A stretch of DNA of 6,004 nt from an uncultured Bacteroidales bacterium (GTDB lineage: Bacteria; Bacteroidota; Bacteroidia; Bacteroidales; F082): the NCBI GenBank assembly GCA_937884015.1, contig CALGBV010000022.1, positions 1-6,004 on the forward strand. The letters are read 5' to 3'. The notes under the pieces were generated by a model. The model made no database searches. It had not been told where the DNA came from and worked only from the letters and a program-made list of their open reading frames with translations. The position numbers and the translations under genes are program-made. This document shows positions 1 through 5,617 of this stretch, piece by piece. The first letter of the stretch is position 1. Each line of letters opens with the position of its first letter.

Positions 1-7
1 CCTTTTT

Positions 8-38
8 ATTTAGCCCAACAGAGAAAACCATAAATTTG
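8..38 (+). promoter_or_regulatory. Candidate Bacteroidota promoter of the polysaccharide cluster
   Basis: TAAATTTG at 31-38 is an exact match to the Bacteroidota primary-sigma -7 consensus TAnnTTTG. TTTA at 8-11, 19 bp upstream, matches three of four bases of the -33 TTTG element at the usual spacing. Transcription would begin near 43-46 and give a leader of about 75 nt before the ATG at 121. I see no strong hairpin in that leader. The match is visible in the sequence; promoter activity is inferred. Confidence 0.5.
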
Positions 39-120
39 TATCAAAAATGTAACAAACTATTGCAAAAATGGAGGGAATATTGTAGAATTATTTTAACTAT
101 CGGGACGAAAGGGTGTTTTC

Positions 121-894
121 ATGGGTAAACGCATACTGTTGGTCGATGACGAGCCTTTGATTCTGAAAGGCCTGAAATATACACTGGAACAGGAAGGGTA
201 TGAAACCGAAAGTGCAATGGACGGAGAAGAAGCCCTGAACAAGTTTGATGCTCAGGCTTTTGATCTGATCCTGCTGGACGTTATGATGCCCAAGATGGAC
301 GGCACGGAGGCGACAGCCGCCATCCATGCGAAATCCCCGCGGACGAAGATCGCCCTGTTGACGTCAACGTCATCATCCGACGACATTTCACGGGCCATTC
401 GCGCAGGCGCCTCCGGCGCCATCCTCAAGAGCGCGGACAACATCCAGCTCGTGACCGCCATCCGAACCGTCGCGGCCGGCGGCGAATACATCTCCGAAGA
501 AGTCAGCCAGCAATTGGCCATCGAATTAGGCAAAGGCAACACCAACGGCATCAACGCCATTCAGAAGCAACTGGACATTCTTGCCGAATACGGCGGTGCC
601 TCCTACGCCATCAACGAAAGGCTGGACAACGACCGCCTGCAACTCTCGTTAGTGAAATCGAAATACGAGGAAGCCAAAGTCGACGCCACGGAATTCATCC
701 CGCATAAATTTGTCGTAACCTCCGCATTTACAGCCGAAAGGAAAAGCACACCGGTCAGATGGGTCATCGTCACCGTGACGGTTTGCTCCACATTCATACT
801 ATTGCTTTTCCTCATCGCCCTTTGGGAACGCTACGGCAACTTTTTTCGTGGCAAGACCGAAGACAAATCGGTCGAAAAAAGCAAGGAGTCTTAG
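121..894 (+). CDS. Receiver domain fused to a truncated Wzz C-terminal segment (membrane-anchored response regulator)
   Basis: 257 aa. Residues 3-118 form a CheY-like receiver: acidic pocket D9/D10, phospho-acceptor D53 in LLDVMMPKMDG, switch T81 and lysine K103. Residues 119-132 resemble the linker that follows NarL-type receivers, but the expected LuxR-type helix-turn-helix is absent. Instead, from about residue 150 the protein aligns without gaps to the end of the Wzz encoded next door: EYG versus KYG, KYEEA versus DYEQE, and KSTPVRWV (residues 208-215) versus KSFPVRWV. A membrane helix follows at about 214-235, then a charged tail of about 20 residues. I counted 16 identities in 65 aligned positions, 11 of them in the last 17. 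The first Wzz membrane helix and most of the periplasmic domain are missing. The ATG is preceded by GAAAGGG (107-113), an SD-like site unusual for this phylum. A role in phosphorylation-dependent control of polysaccharide chain length is inferred. It could also be a decayed recombination product, but the frame is intact throughout. Confidence 0.85.
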   Translation: MGKRILLVDDEPLILKGLKYTLEQEGYETESAMDGEEALNKFDAQAFDLILLDVMMPKMDGTEATAAIHAKSPRTKIALLTSTSSSDDISRAIRAGASGAILKSADNIQLVTAIRTVAAGGEYISEEVSQQLAIELGKGNTNGINAIQKQLDILAEYGGASYAINERLDNDRLQLSLVKSKYEEAKVDATEFIPHKFVVTSAFTAERKSTPVRWVIVTVTVCSTFILLLFLIALWERYGNFFRGKTEDKSVEKSKES

Positions 895-952
895 TCTAAA
901 CAAGTTCAAACCGCTGAAAATCACACCTAATAAAGAAACAAAACTTAATACA

Positions 953-1888
953 ATGGATAACAATTTCAACAATCTTTCGCTTGTGCAGCTCATCTTGAAA
1001 TGGAAATGGCACATCATCATCATCACCGTTGCAGCGGCCATCTGTGGTGCCGTCTTCTCAAGTTCGGCTTTCATCACACCTCTTTATAAATCGGAAGCCG
1101 TGGCCTACCCTGCCAACATCAATCCGTATTCCGATGAAAGCGAGACCGAGCAGATGCTACAACTCATTAACGCTCAGTCGATAATGGATTCCATCATTGA
1201 GAAATACGACCTCTGGACGGATTACAAAATCGACAAGAACTACAAGTATGGAAAGACTTACATGATCAATGAGTATCATAGCAAGATTAAGATTTCCAAG
1301 ACGCCTTACGAAGCTGTTTCCATCACCGTTCAGGACAAAGACCCTGAAGTGGCCTGCAACATAGCCAAAGACATTCTGAATTTCTATAACGACAAGGTGC
1401 AGTCCATCCACAAAAAGAAAAACATGGAAGTCGTTGAAATGTATGCCCGTCAATTGCGCGAAAAGCAGCAAGGCATTGATTCACTGAAGACAAGAATGAG
1501 CGAATTGGCCGAGACCTACGGTGTTTTGGAATACAGTTCCCAATCGAAGGAAGTGACAAGAAGTTGGCTCAGCGGTTCTGCAAAAGCCGCCGAACTCAAG
1601 CAGAATGTTGAGAAATACGGTCCGGAAATGATCGACCTTTCAGCAAAAATCGAAACTGAAGCTACGGCTTACGCCAACATCAAGGTCGACTACGAACAGG
1701 AACTCCGTTTCCTCAATTCCGACTTCACCTATTCCAACATTGTCACCGAACCATTCCCTGCCGACAAGAAATCGTTCCCAGTCCGTTGGGTGGTCGTGGC
1801 CTTGAGTGCATTGGGAGCCTTCCTGCTCTCCATCGTAGTCATTTTCATCATCGAAAACAGAAAGAGATTCGTTTCCAACAACAACTAA
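953..1888 (+). CDS. wzz: Wzz-family polysaccharide chain-length determinant
   Basis: 311 aa from the ATG at 953. Wzz proteins are inner-membrane polysaccharide co-polymerases; they oligomerise around Wzy and set the modal length of O-antigen or exopolysaccharide. The family layout is clear: a short cytoplasmic N-terminus (MDNNFNNLSLVQLILKWKW), membrane helix 1 at about 19-40, a periplasmic domain with a long helical, coiled-coil-prone stretch (about 160-195, NMEVVEMYARQLREKQQG onward), the proline-containing segment before helix 2 (PFPADKKSFPVRW, P276-W279), helix 2 at about 279-300 and a basic tail. There is no Walker motif or tyrosine-rich tail, so no fused BY-kinase. An in-frame ATG at 848 would add 35 basic residues and overlap the upstream gene by 47 nt. 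I prefer 953 because the family N-terminus begins there and the leader just before it is A-rich. The gene lies 58 nt after the receiver fusion and 3 nt before the polymerase gene, so co-transcription is likely. Confidence 0.9.
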   Translation: MDNNFNNLSLVQLILKWKWHIIIITVAAAICGAVFSSSAFITPLYKSEAVAYPANINPYSDESETEQMLQLINAQSIMDSIIEKYDLWTDYKIDKNYKYGKTYMINEYHSKIKISKTPYEAVSITVQDKDPEVACNIAKDILNFYNDKVQSIHKKKNMEVVEMYARQLREKQQGIDSLKTRMSELAETYGVLEYSSQSKEVTRSWLSGSAKAAELKQNVEKYGPEMIDLSAKIETEATAYANIKVDYEQELRFLNSDFTYSNIVTEPFPADKKSFPVRWVVVALSALGAFLLSIVVIFIIENRKRFVSNNN

Positions 1889-1891
1889 ACC

Positions 1892-3334
1892 GTGGAGAAA
1901 AAAGAGAAAATAGGCTGGCTTTATGTCATTGCGGCACTTTTTGTAGCCGTGGGACTCTTTTTCGTCGTGAAGAAGAACACCTACCTGTTCTTTGCCCTGC
2001 CTATTGTTTTAGGTGTGCTGCTGCTTTATGTCTTCTCATTGGATAAAGTATTGTTGCTCACCAGTTTCTGCGTTCCATTGTCGGTAGTTTTGGACAAATT
2101 CAGCGATGCAGGATTGGCCATATCGCTGCCCGCCGAGCCTTTGCTGATGGGCATCTTGGTCATGTTCATCGCAAAAATGCTTTACGATGGCCAATACGAC
2201 CGGCGCATTGCGCGCCACCCCATCGCCATCGTCATCTACTGCATGTTCATCTGGATGATAGTCACCACCATAACCAGCGAACTGCCGGTGGTTTCATTGA
2301 AATTCATCGCTTCCAGATTGTGGTTCATCGTTCCATCGTTCTTCCTCTGCGCCATTCTTTTCAAGCGCCCGAAAAACATTGACTGGTTCATCTGCCTGTA
2401 TATCGCAAGTCTTTGTGTCGTATGCGTTTACACCATCATCAACCATGCACAAAATGGTTTCGATGGCGACTCGGCCCACTGGGTGATGACGCCTTTCTAC
2501 AACGACCACACGGCCTACGGCGCAGCCTTGGCCATTTATCTGATTCTTGCCTTGACATACGTTTTCATTCCCGGCATAAAGAAATCCAAAAGGTTGATTA
2601 TCGTTGCGGTAGTTTGCTTATTAAGTTTGGCCTTGGTCCTTTCCAACTGCCGTGCCGCTTGGCTGAGCATAATTGCCGCCCTTGGCGTGCTGTGCTGCGT
2701 ATTGCTGAAAATCAAGTTCCGCTGGATTGCCACCATCATCGTGGTTCTGGTGGGTCTGTTCTTTGCCTTCCAGAATCAGATTATCGATGCCATGGAGAAG
2801 AACAATCAGGATGCTTCCGGCGATTTCGTTGAAAACGTGCAGTCCATCACCAACATTTCGACCGATGCCTCCAACTTGGAGCGCATCAACCGCTGGCAGT
2901 CGGCTTTCCGTCTTTTCCACGAAAGACCGTTCTTCGGCTGGGGACCTGGCACCTATCAGTTTGTGTATGCGCCTTATCAGATGTCGAAGGAAAAGACCAT
3001 CATCAGCACCAATGCCGGTGACGGCGGCAACGCCCACAGCGAATACATTGGAGCCTTGGCCGAACAGGGCGTCATCGGTTCCCTACTCGTCCTGATATTC
3101 GTCATCACCACCATTTACTGCGGCCTGACGACATACAAACGCTGCAAGAACAAAAAGGCCAAAATCATGGTTTTGGGTGCTACCTTGGCTTTCATCAGCT
3201 ATTTCGTGCACGGCATCCTGAACAACTTCCTCGACACCGACAAGCTTGCCCTCCCCGTCTGGAGCTGCGCGGCCCTCATCGCTGCCATCGATGCTTTCTA
3301 TGCCGATAAAGAAGAATTTGTGGAAGAAGAATAA
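1892..3334 (+). CDS. O-antigen polymerase/ligase-family (Wzy/WaaL-like) membrane protein
   Basis: 480 aa, starting at GTG 1892; the next in-frame ATG lies about 85 codons in and would delete several membrane helices. About 12 hydrophobic helices are visible, with a large extracytoplasmic loop between roughly residues 295 and 395. The loop carries the hallmark of the Wzy_C/O-antigen ligase family: a helix beginning at R334 (RWQSAFRLF), then ERPFFGWGPGTYQF (344-357), then H382 in AHSEYIGALAEQGVIG. R254 in NCRAAWLS matches the conserved arginine before the preceding helix. The family either polymerises undecaprenyl-linked repeat units (Wzy) or ligates finished glycan to lipid A core (WaaL). Sequence alone does not separate the two. 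Position 3 nt downstream of wzz favours a Wzy-type polymerase, and the tight gap with a GTG start suggests translational coupling. No flippase or glycosyltransferase gene is in the window, so the rest of the pathway lies elsewhere. Confidence 0.88.
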   Translation: MEKKEKIGWLYVIAALFVAVGLFFVVKKNTYLFFALPIVLGVLLLYVFSLDKVLLLTSFCVPLSVVLDKFSDAGLAISLPAEPLLMGILVMFIAKMLYDGQYDRRIARHPIAIVIYCMFIWMIVTTITSELPVVSLKFIASRLWFIVPSFFLCAILFKRPKNIDWFICLYIASLCVVCVYTIINHAQNGFDGDSAHWVMTPFYNDHTAYGAALAIYLILALTYVFIPGIKKSKRLIIVAVVCLLSLALVLSNCRAAWLSIIAALGVLCCVLLKIKFRWIATIIVVLVGLFFAFQNQIIDAMEKNNQDASGDFVENVQSITNISTDASNLERINRWQSAFRLFHERPFFGWGPGTYQFVYAPYQMSKEKTIISTNAGDGGNAHSEYIGALAEQGVIGSLLVLIFVITTIYCGLTTYKRCKNKKAKIMVLGATLAFISYFVHGILNNFLDTDKLALPVWSCAALIAAIDAFYADKEEFVEEE

Positions 3335-3353
3335 AAGGCCTATTTGTCCTTTT
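3333..3353 (+). terminator. Candidate intrinsic terminator of the polysaccharide cluster
   Basis: AAAAGG at 3333-3338 pairs with CCTTTT at 3348-3353 across a 9-nt loop, and a fifth T follows. The stem begins inside the TAA stop codon of the polymerase gene. It is short and only one third G/C, so it may be weak. The A-run/T-run symmetry would also let it act on transcripts arriving from the opposite strand. Confidence 0.45.
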
Positions 3354-3459
3354 TATAACCAAAACATTCAAAACCCACAAAACTTTTCTCTATCCACCAC
3401 TGAATCTCGCAACCGCTCGATTCTTGCCCAGCAGAGCATCGAAGATGCGGAACCCGATG

Positions 3460-3538
3460 CCCCCCAATTAGGGGGAATCGGACAAGAGAGAAAAGAGATT
3501 TGTGAGAGATTTGTTTCCCCAAAAAACAACTTGGGGGC
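3460..3538. repeat. Paired G/C-run palindromes
   Basis: CCCCCAATTAGGGGG (3461-3475) can fold into a 5-bp hairpin. CCCCAA (3517-3522) pairs with TTGGGG (3531-3536) across an 8-nt loop. The outermost runs, CCCCCAA (3461-3467) and TTGGGGG (3531-3537), are also a perfect 7-bp inverted repeat, so two alternative folds are possible. The G and C runs stand out in otherwise AT-rich spacer. It may be a dispersed intergenic repeat or the 3' end of a transcript; nothing visible decides between these. Confidence 0.5.
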
Positions 3539-3571
3539 TAAAAGCATACTATTGCATAACGTTTTTCCATC

Positions 3572-3730
3572 CGTTTAACATTTTAAACATTTAACATTTC
3601 GAAGTGTCTGCAAAGCCAAAAAATGATTTCTCTAGTTAGAGAAAAAAATTTCCCTAGTTAGAGAAATAAAATTCCGCCTTTTTCGCTTGAGGCCGTCATG
3701 ATGTTAAACGTTAAATGTTAAAACGTTAAA
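3572..3730. repeat. MITE-like element with imperfect terminal inverted repeats
   Basis: The 26-nt arm at 3574-3599 (starting TTTAACATTTTAAAC) matches the reverse complement of 3706-3730 (starting TTTAACGTTTTAAC) at 23 of 26 aligned positions, with two A/G differences and one single-base gap. The hexamer TCCATC lies directly outside both ends, at 3566-3571 and 3731-3736, like a target-site duplication; on the left two bases (CG) fall between hexamer and arm. The interior holds two tandem palindromes and no reading frame. This layout fits a small non-autonomous element of about 159 bp. The arms are AT-rich and internally repetitive, so chance or simple-repeat origin remains possible. No transposase is present in the window. 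Confidence 0.45.
3627..3666. promoter_or_regulatory. Two tandem 18-bp palindromes, 22 bp apart
   Basis: TTTCTCTAGTTAGAGAAA at 3627-3644 is a perfect inverted repeat: 8-bp arms around a GT centre. A second copy, TTTCCCTAGTTAGAGAAA at 3649-3666, differs at one base, which breaks one pair. The start-to-start distance of 22 bp is close to two helical turns, so dimeric proteins bound to both copies would sit on the same face of the DNA. Operator-like sites, or hairpins at the core of the surrounding repeat, are both reasonable readings. No gene start lies nearby, which argues against an ordinary promoter operator. Confidence 0.45.
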
Positions 3731-3946
3731 TCCATCGTCTAATGTCCTCTACATTCAACATACAACCATCATCATTTCAATCATTTACAATCAAATTCAT
3801 TCTCTTTTTTCTTCCAAACGGCAAAATATCAGATTTACCGCAAAAATGCGAAAAATCGGCACCAAACCATCAATTTTACGCGTTTTATGCCCTTATTTTT
3901 CGTTCCGATTTAACGTTTTGCGGACTTTTGTATTGGCAATGAAGCC

Positions 3947-3982
3947 GAAAAGGCCAATTCCACCATGGGAATCAGCCTTTTC
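3947..3982 (-). terminator. Strong stem-loop ending the metallophosphoesterase unit
   Basis: GAAAAGGC (3947-3954) pairs perfectly with GCCTTTTC (3975-3982). Inside, after a 2x2 internal loop, ATTCC (3957-3961) pairs with GGAAT (3968-3972) around a 6-nt loop. The structure lies 28 bp downstream of the minus-strand stop codon at 4011-4013. Both strands read A-run, GC-containing stem, T-run, so it may terminate transcription from both sides of this convergent gap. Confidence 0.55.
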
Positions 3983-4010
3983 CAAAATTCATTATCCGGC
4001 GGAAATCAGT

Positions 4011-4514
4011 CTAAAACATCCTGTTCCTGTCCATTTCGAAAATTTCCATATCCTTGAAATTCTTGCCGTCGATGACAAAACGCACCATCGTGATCTTCTT
4101 GTGAAAACCTGTCTGGCCTGCCGCCCCCGGATTGATGTGGAGCAGGTGGAGTTTCGGGTCGTTCATCACCTTTAATATATGGGAATGTCCGCAAATGTAA
4201 AGATCTGGCTTTTTCTCTGCCAATATGTAACGGATTTCAGGCATGTATTTTCCGGGATAACCTCCTATATGTGTCATGAAGACGTTTACATCTTCGATGT
4301 GAAAGAACTGGTCTTCAGGATATTGCATTCTGACAATATGGTCATCGCAATTACCGTAAACAGCACGCAGTGGCTTGAAGGCAGCCAACTGCTCGGCTGT
4401 TTCAATGTTGCCGATGTCGCCGGCATGCCAAATCTCATCCACATCCTTGAAAAAATCAAAGACTTGCGGAATGACCGTGCAATGCGTGTCGGAAAGAATG
4501 CCGATTCGCTTCAT
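4011..4514 (-). CDS. YfcE/MJ0936-family metallophosphoesterase
   Basis: 167 aa, a normal length for this small single-domain calcineurin-like family. All metal-ligand motifs are present in order: D9 and H11 in SDTH, D33 in HAGDIG, N55 in GNCDD, H82 in MTHIGG, and H110/H112 in CGHSH. NPGAAG follows near the C-terminus, as in family members. The protein is expected to be a soluble cytoplasmic enzyme using two divalent metals. Family members hydrolyse phosphodiesters in vitro, but physiological substrates are poorly known, so I assign none. It is the last gene of the minus-strand group, 86 nt after the DUF3078 gene, with a terminator-like hairpin between them. I found no convincing TAnnTTTG promoter in that gap, so it may depend on read-through or on a promoter I cannot recognise. 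Confidence 0.92.
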   Translation of the reverse strand: MKRIGILSDTHCTVIPQVFDFFKDVDEIWHAGDIGNIETAEQLAAFKPLRAVYGNCDDHIVRMQYPEDQFFHIEDVNVFMTHIGGYPGKYMPEIRYILAEKKPDLYICGHSHILKVMNDPKLHLLHINPGAAGQTGFHKKITMVRFVIDGKNFKDMEIFEMDRNRMF

Positions 4515-4558
4515 AAGAATAAGGGCTACGAAGTCGCGAAGTCATTGGTACACAAGAC

Positions 4559-4588
4559 AAAAGTCTCGCAGCCCCGATGCCTCGAGAC
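4559..4588 (-). terminator. Intrinsic terminator after the DUF3078 gene
   Basis: Read on the minus strand, GTCTCG (4588-4583) pairs with CGAGAC (4568-4563) across a 14-nt loop, followed at once by TTTT (4562-4559). The stem starts 12 nt after the DUF3078 stop codon. The 6-bp stem and short T-run suggest partial termination, which would let some transcripts continue into the metallophosphoesterase gene. Confidence 0.55.
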
Positions 4589-4600
4589 CTCGTTTCCTAT

Positions 4601-5545
4601 TTAGATGTTAAACATGATTCCCAGACTGAAGACCTGCTTGAACTGCACTTTCGAGCCTTCTATTCTCTGCTGTGCCTCAAGACCATTTGATCCGGTAACA
4701 GTTTTGTAGAACGGCACGTCATAGTCGTAAATCAGATGGGTCGAGAAACTGCAGTTGAGCCACGAATTGACCTTCAGGAGCAGGAGGTTCTGCCAGTCAA
4801 CGTCAACTCTTTCAGGATGGTCGAGATAGTTGGAGAAGAGTTCCAGCTTCGAGTTGAAATTGATGTTCTTTGCAATCGGCACATCGACTTTTGCGACCAG
4901 ACGGGCACCGAATTCATAACGGACACGGTTGCCCGGAATCCAATGCAAAGTATCTGCCGGGTCGAAATAACCTTGGTCAACACCATAAGAACCGAGGTCG
5001 GCCAATGCCTGGTCGTTCACAATGGTGACGCGGCCTGTGACAGGCGCTAAATTCAAAGAAAAATACTTGTTAGGAACCCATTCGGCACCAATACCCAAAG
5101 TGATGTAACCCGGAGCCAGGAACTTTGAAATTCTATTCGTTGAGTCGGCTTCGTAATTGTAACCATTGGCAAATTGCGAACGGAAAGCCAATTCCAAACT
5201 GTAGTTCAGCTTTTCTGTGGCTTTCAGACCTGCCAAAGAAGTGAATTCAATCTTGTCATCAGTCTTGATAGGCTTATTTGTACGGCTATAATAACTGTAA
5301 CCAAGCGCTGCATTCAAAGTATTGTCCCACTTGAAGTTATCTTTCGCATAATTGAGCTGGTAATTCAGCGTTCCAATCCAGTTCAAGGCATTCTGTCCGC
5401 CAGCTGCCCAATTGGTGTAAGAACTCTCGGCGAAATTCAGACCGACGGTGCCTTTGTTTGTCCATGCTTTTGTTTCTGCGCTTTCCTGCGCAAATGAGGC
5501 CGAAACCAATGCGGCCATCATGAGGGTAAAAAATACTTTTTTCAT
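4601..5545 (-). CDS. DUF3078 family secreted, probably outer-membrane protein
   Basis: 314 aa from the ATG at 5545. The first 19 residues form a clear signal peptide (MKKVFFTLMMAALVSASFA), with likely cleavage before Q20. An in-frame ATG at 5575 would put ten extra residues before it, so I chose 5545. The mature protein opens with the signature of Bacteroidota DUF3078 proteins, SSYTNWAAGGQNALNWIG (41-58). Alternating aromatic and polar residues follow throughout (LNYQLNYAKDNFKWDNTLNA and many similar stretches), as expected for antiparallel transmembrane strands of a beta-barrel. The chain ends QVFSLGIMFNI, a barrel-like final strand although the last residue is not aromatic. The family function is unknown and I assign none. 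The gene sits downstream of a TonB-C-domain gene on the same strand, with a 72-nt gap that holds a 9-bp hairpin. No clear promoter consensus was found in the gap. Confidence 0.85.
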   Translation of the reverse strand: MKKVFFTLMMAALVSASFAQESAETKAWTNKGTVGLNFAESSYTNWAAGGQNALNWIGTLNYQLNYAKDNFKWDNTLNAALGYSYYSRTNKPIKTDDKIEFTSLAGLKATEKLNYSLELAFRSQFANGYNYEADSTNRISKFLAPGYITLGIGAEWVPNKYFSLNLAPVTGRVTIVNDQALADLGSYGVDQGYFDPADTLHWIPGNRVRYEFGARLVAKVDVPIAKNINFNSKLELFSNYLDHPERVDVDWQNLLLLKVNSWLNCSFSTHLIYDYDVPFYKTVTGSNGLEAQQRIEGSKVQFKQVFSLGIMFNI

Positions 5546-5595
5546 GTGTGTAAGATTTAATGATTTGTATTTCATATTGTAAAAAATGATTTAAT

Positions 5596-5617
5596 GAGAC
5601 GCGATAAATCGCGTCTC
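5596..5617. repeat. Perfect 9-bp palindrome immediately after a stop codon
   Basis: GAGACGCGA (5596-5604) and TCGCGTCTC (5609-5617) form a perfect stem with a 4-nt TAAA loop (TTTA on the minus strand). The stem starts at the base after the TGA of the TonB-domain gene. On the minus strand the nearest T-run lies about a dozen bases beyond the stem, too far for a textbook intrinsic terminator. It may protect a 3' end, terminate inefficiently, or be a dispersed REP-type palindrome. From memory, palindromes of this GAGACGCGA type are known as dispersed repeats in filamentous cyanobacteria. A 10-bp direct repeat, GATTTAATGA, occurs at 5554-5563 and 5588-5597, the second copy overlapping the stem by two bases. 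Confidence 0.65.

Larger units (their letters stand above)
3335..4010. other. Gene-free region between convergent transcription units
   Basis: This 676-bp stretch lies between two genes that point toward each other. Open frames within it are short, low-complexity and lack domain motifs, so I see no protein gene. From left to right it contains the polymerase-gene terminator, a small GCATC-GAA-GATGC hairpin (3436-3448), G/C-run palindromes (3460-3538) with two copies of GAGATTTGT (3495-3503 and 3506-3514), a MITE-like unit with tandem palindromes (3572-3730), a low-complexity AT-rich stretch (about 3738-3835), a weak nested inverted repeat (3838-3923), and a strong hairpin that ends the minus-strand unit (3947-3982). 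No promoter facing outward was recognised. Confidence 0.7.

Noticed and set aside
121..894. The first gene as an ordinary LuxR/NarL-type transcription factor
   Set aside because: No helix-turn-helix follows the receiver; the C-terminal part matches Wzz and contains a membrane helix.
848..952. N-terminal extension of Wzz starting at ATG 848
   Set aside because: It overlaps the end of the upstream gene by 47 nt in another frame, gives a basic low-complexity leader, and the family-like N-terminus begins at the ATG at 953.
3340..3522. 60-codon minus-strand open frame in the spacer
   Set aside because: Lies over the G/C-run palindromes, has no recognisable motif and no neighbouring expression signals.
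3246..3578. 110-codon plus-strand open frame across the end of the polymerase gene and into the spacer
   Set aside because: Out of frame with the polymerase gene, runs through the palindromic non-coding region, and shows no domain-like pattern.
3574..3730. CRISPR-like array from the repeated TTTAACATT/TTAAACGTT units
   Set aside because: The units are short AT-rich motifs in inverted orientation without regular unique spacers; they fit inverted terminal repeats better.
3742..4175. Two short plus-strand open frames (3742-3942 and 3846-4175)
   Set aside because: Low-complexity AT-rich translation; the second runs antisense into the clearly real metallophosphoesterase gene.
5546..5575. Upstream ATG at 5575 as start of the DUF3078 protein
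   Set aside because: It would place ten polar residues before an otherwise ideal signal peptide beginning MKK at 5545.
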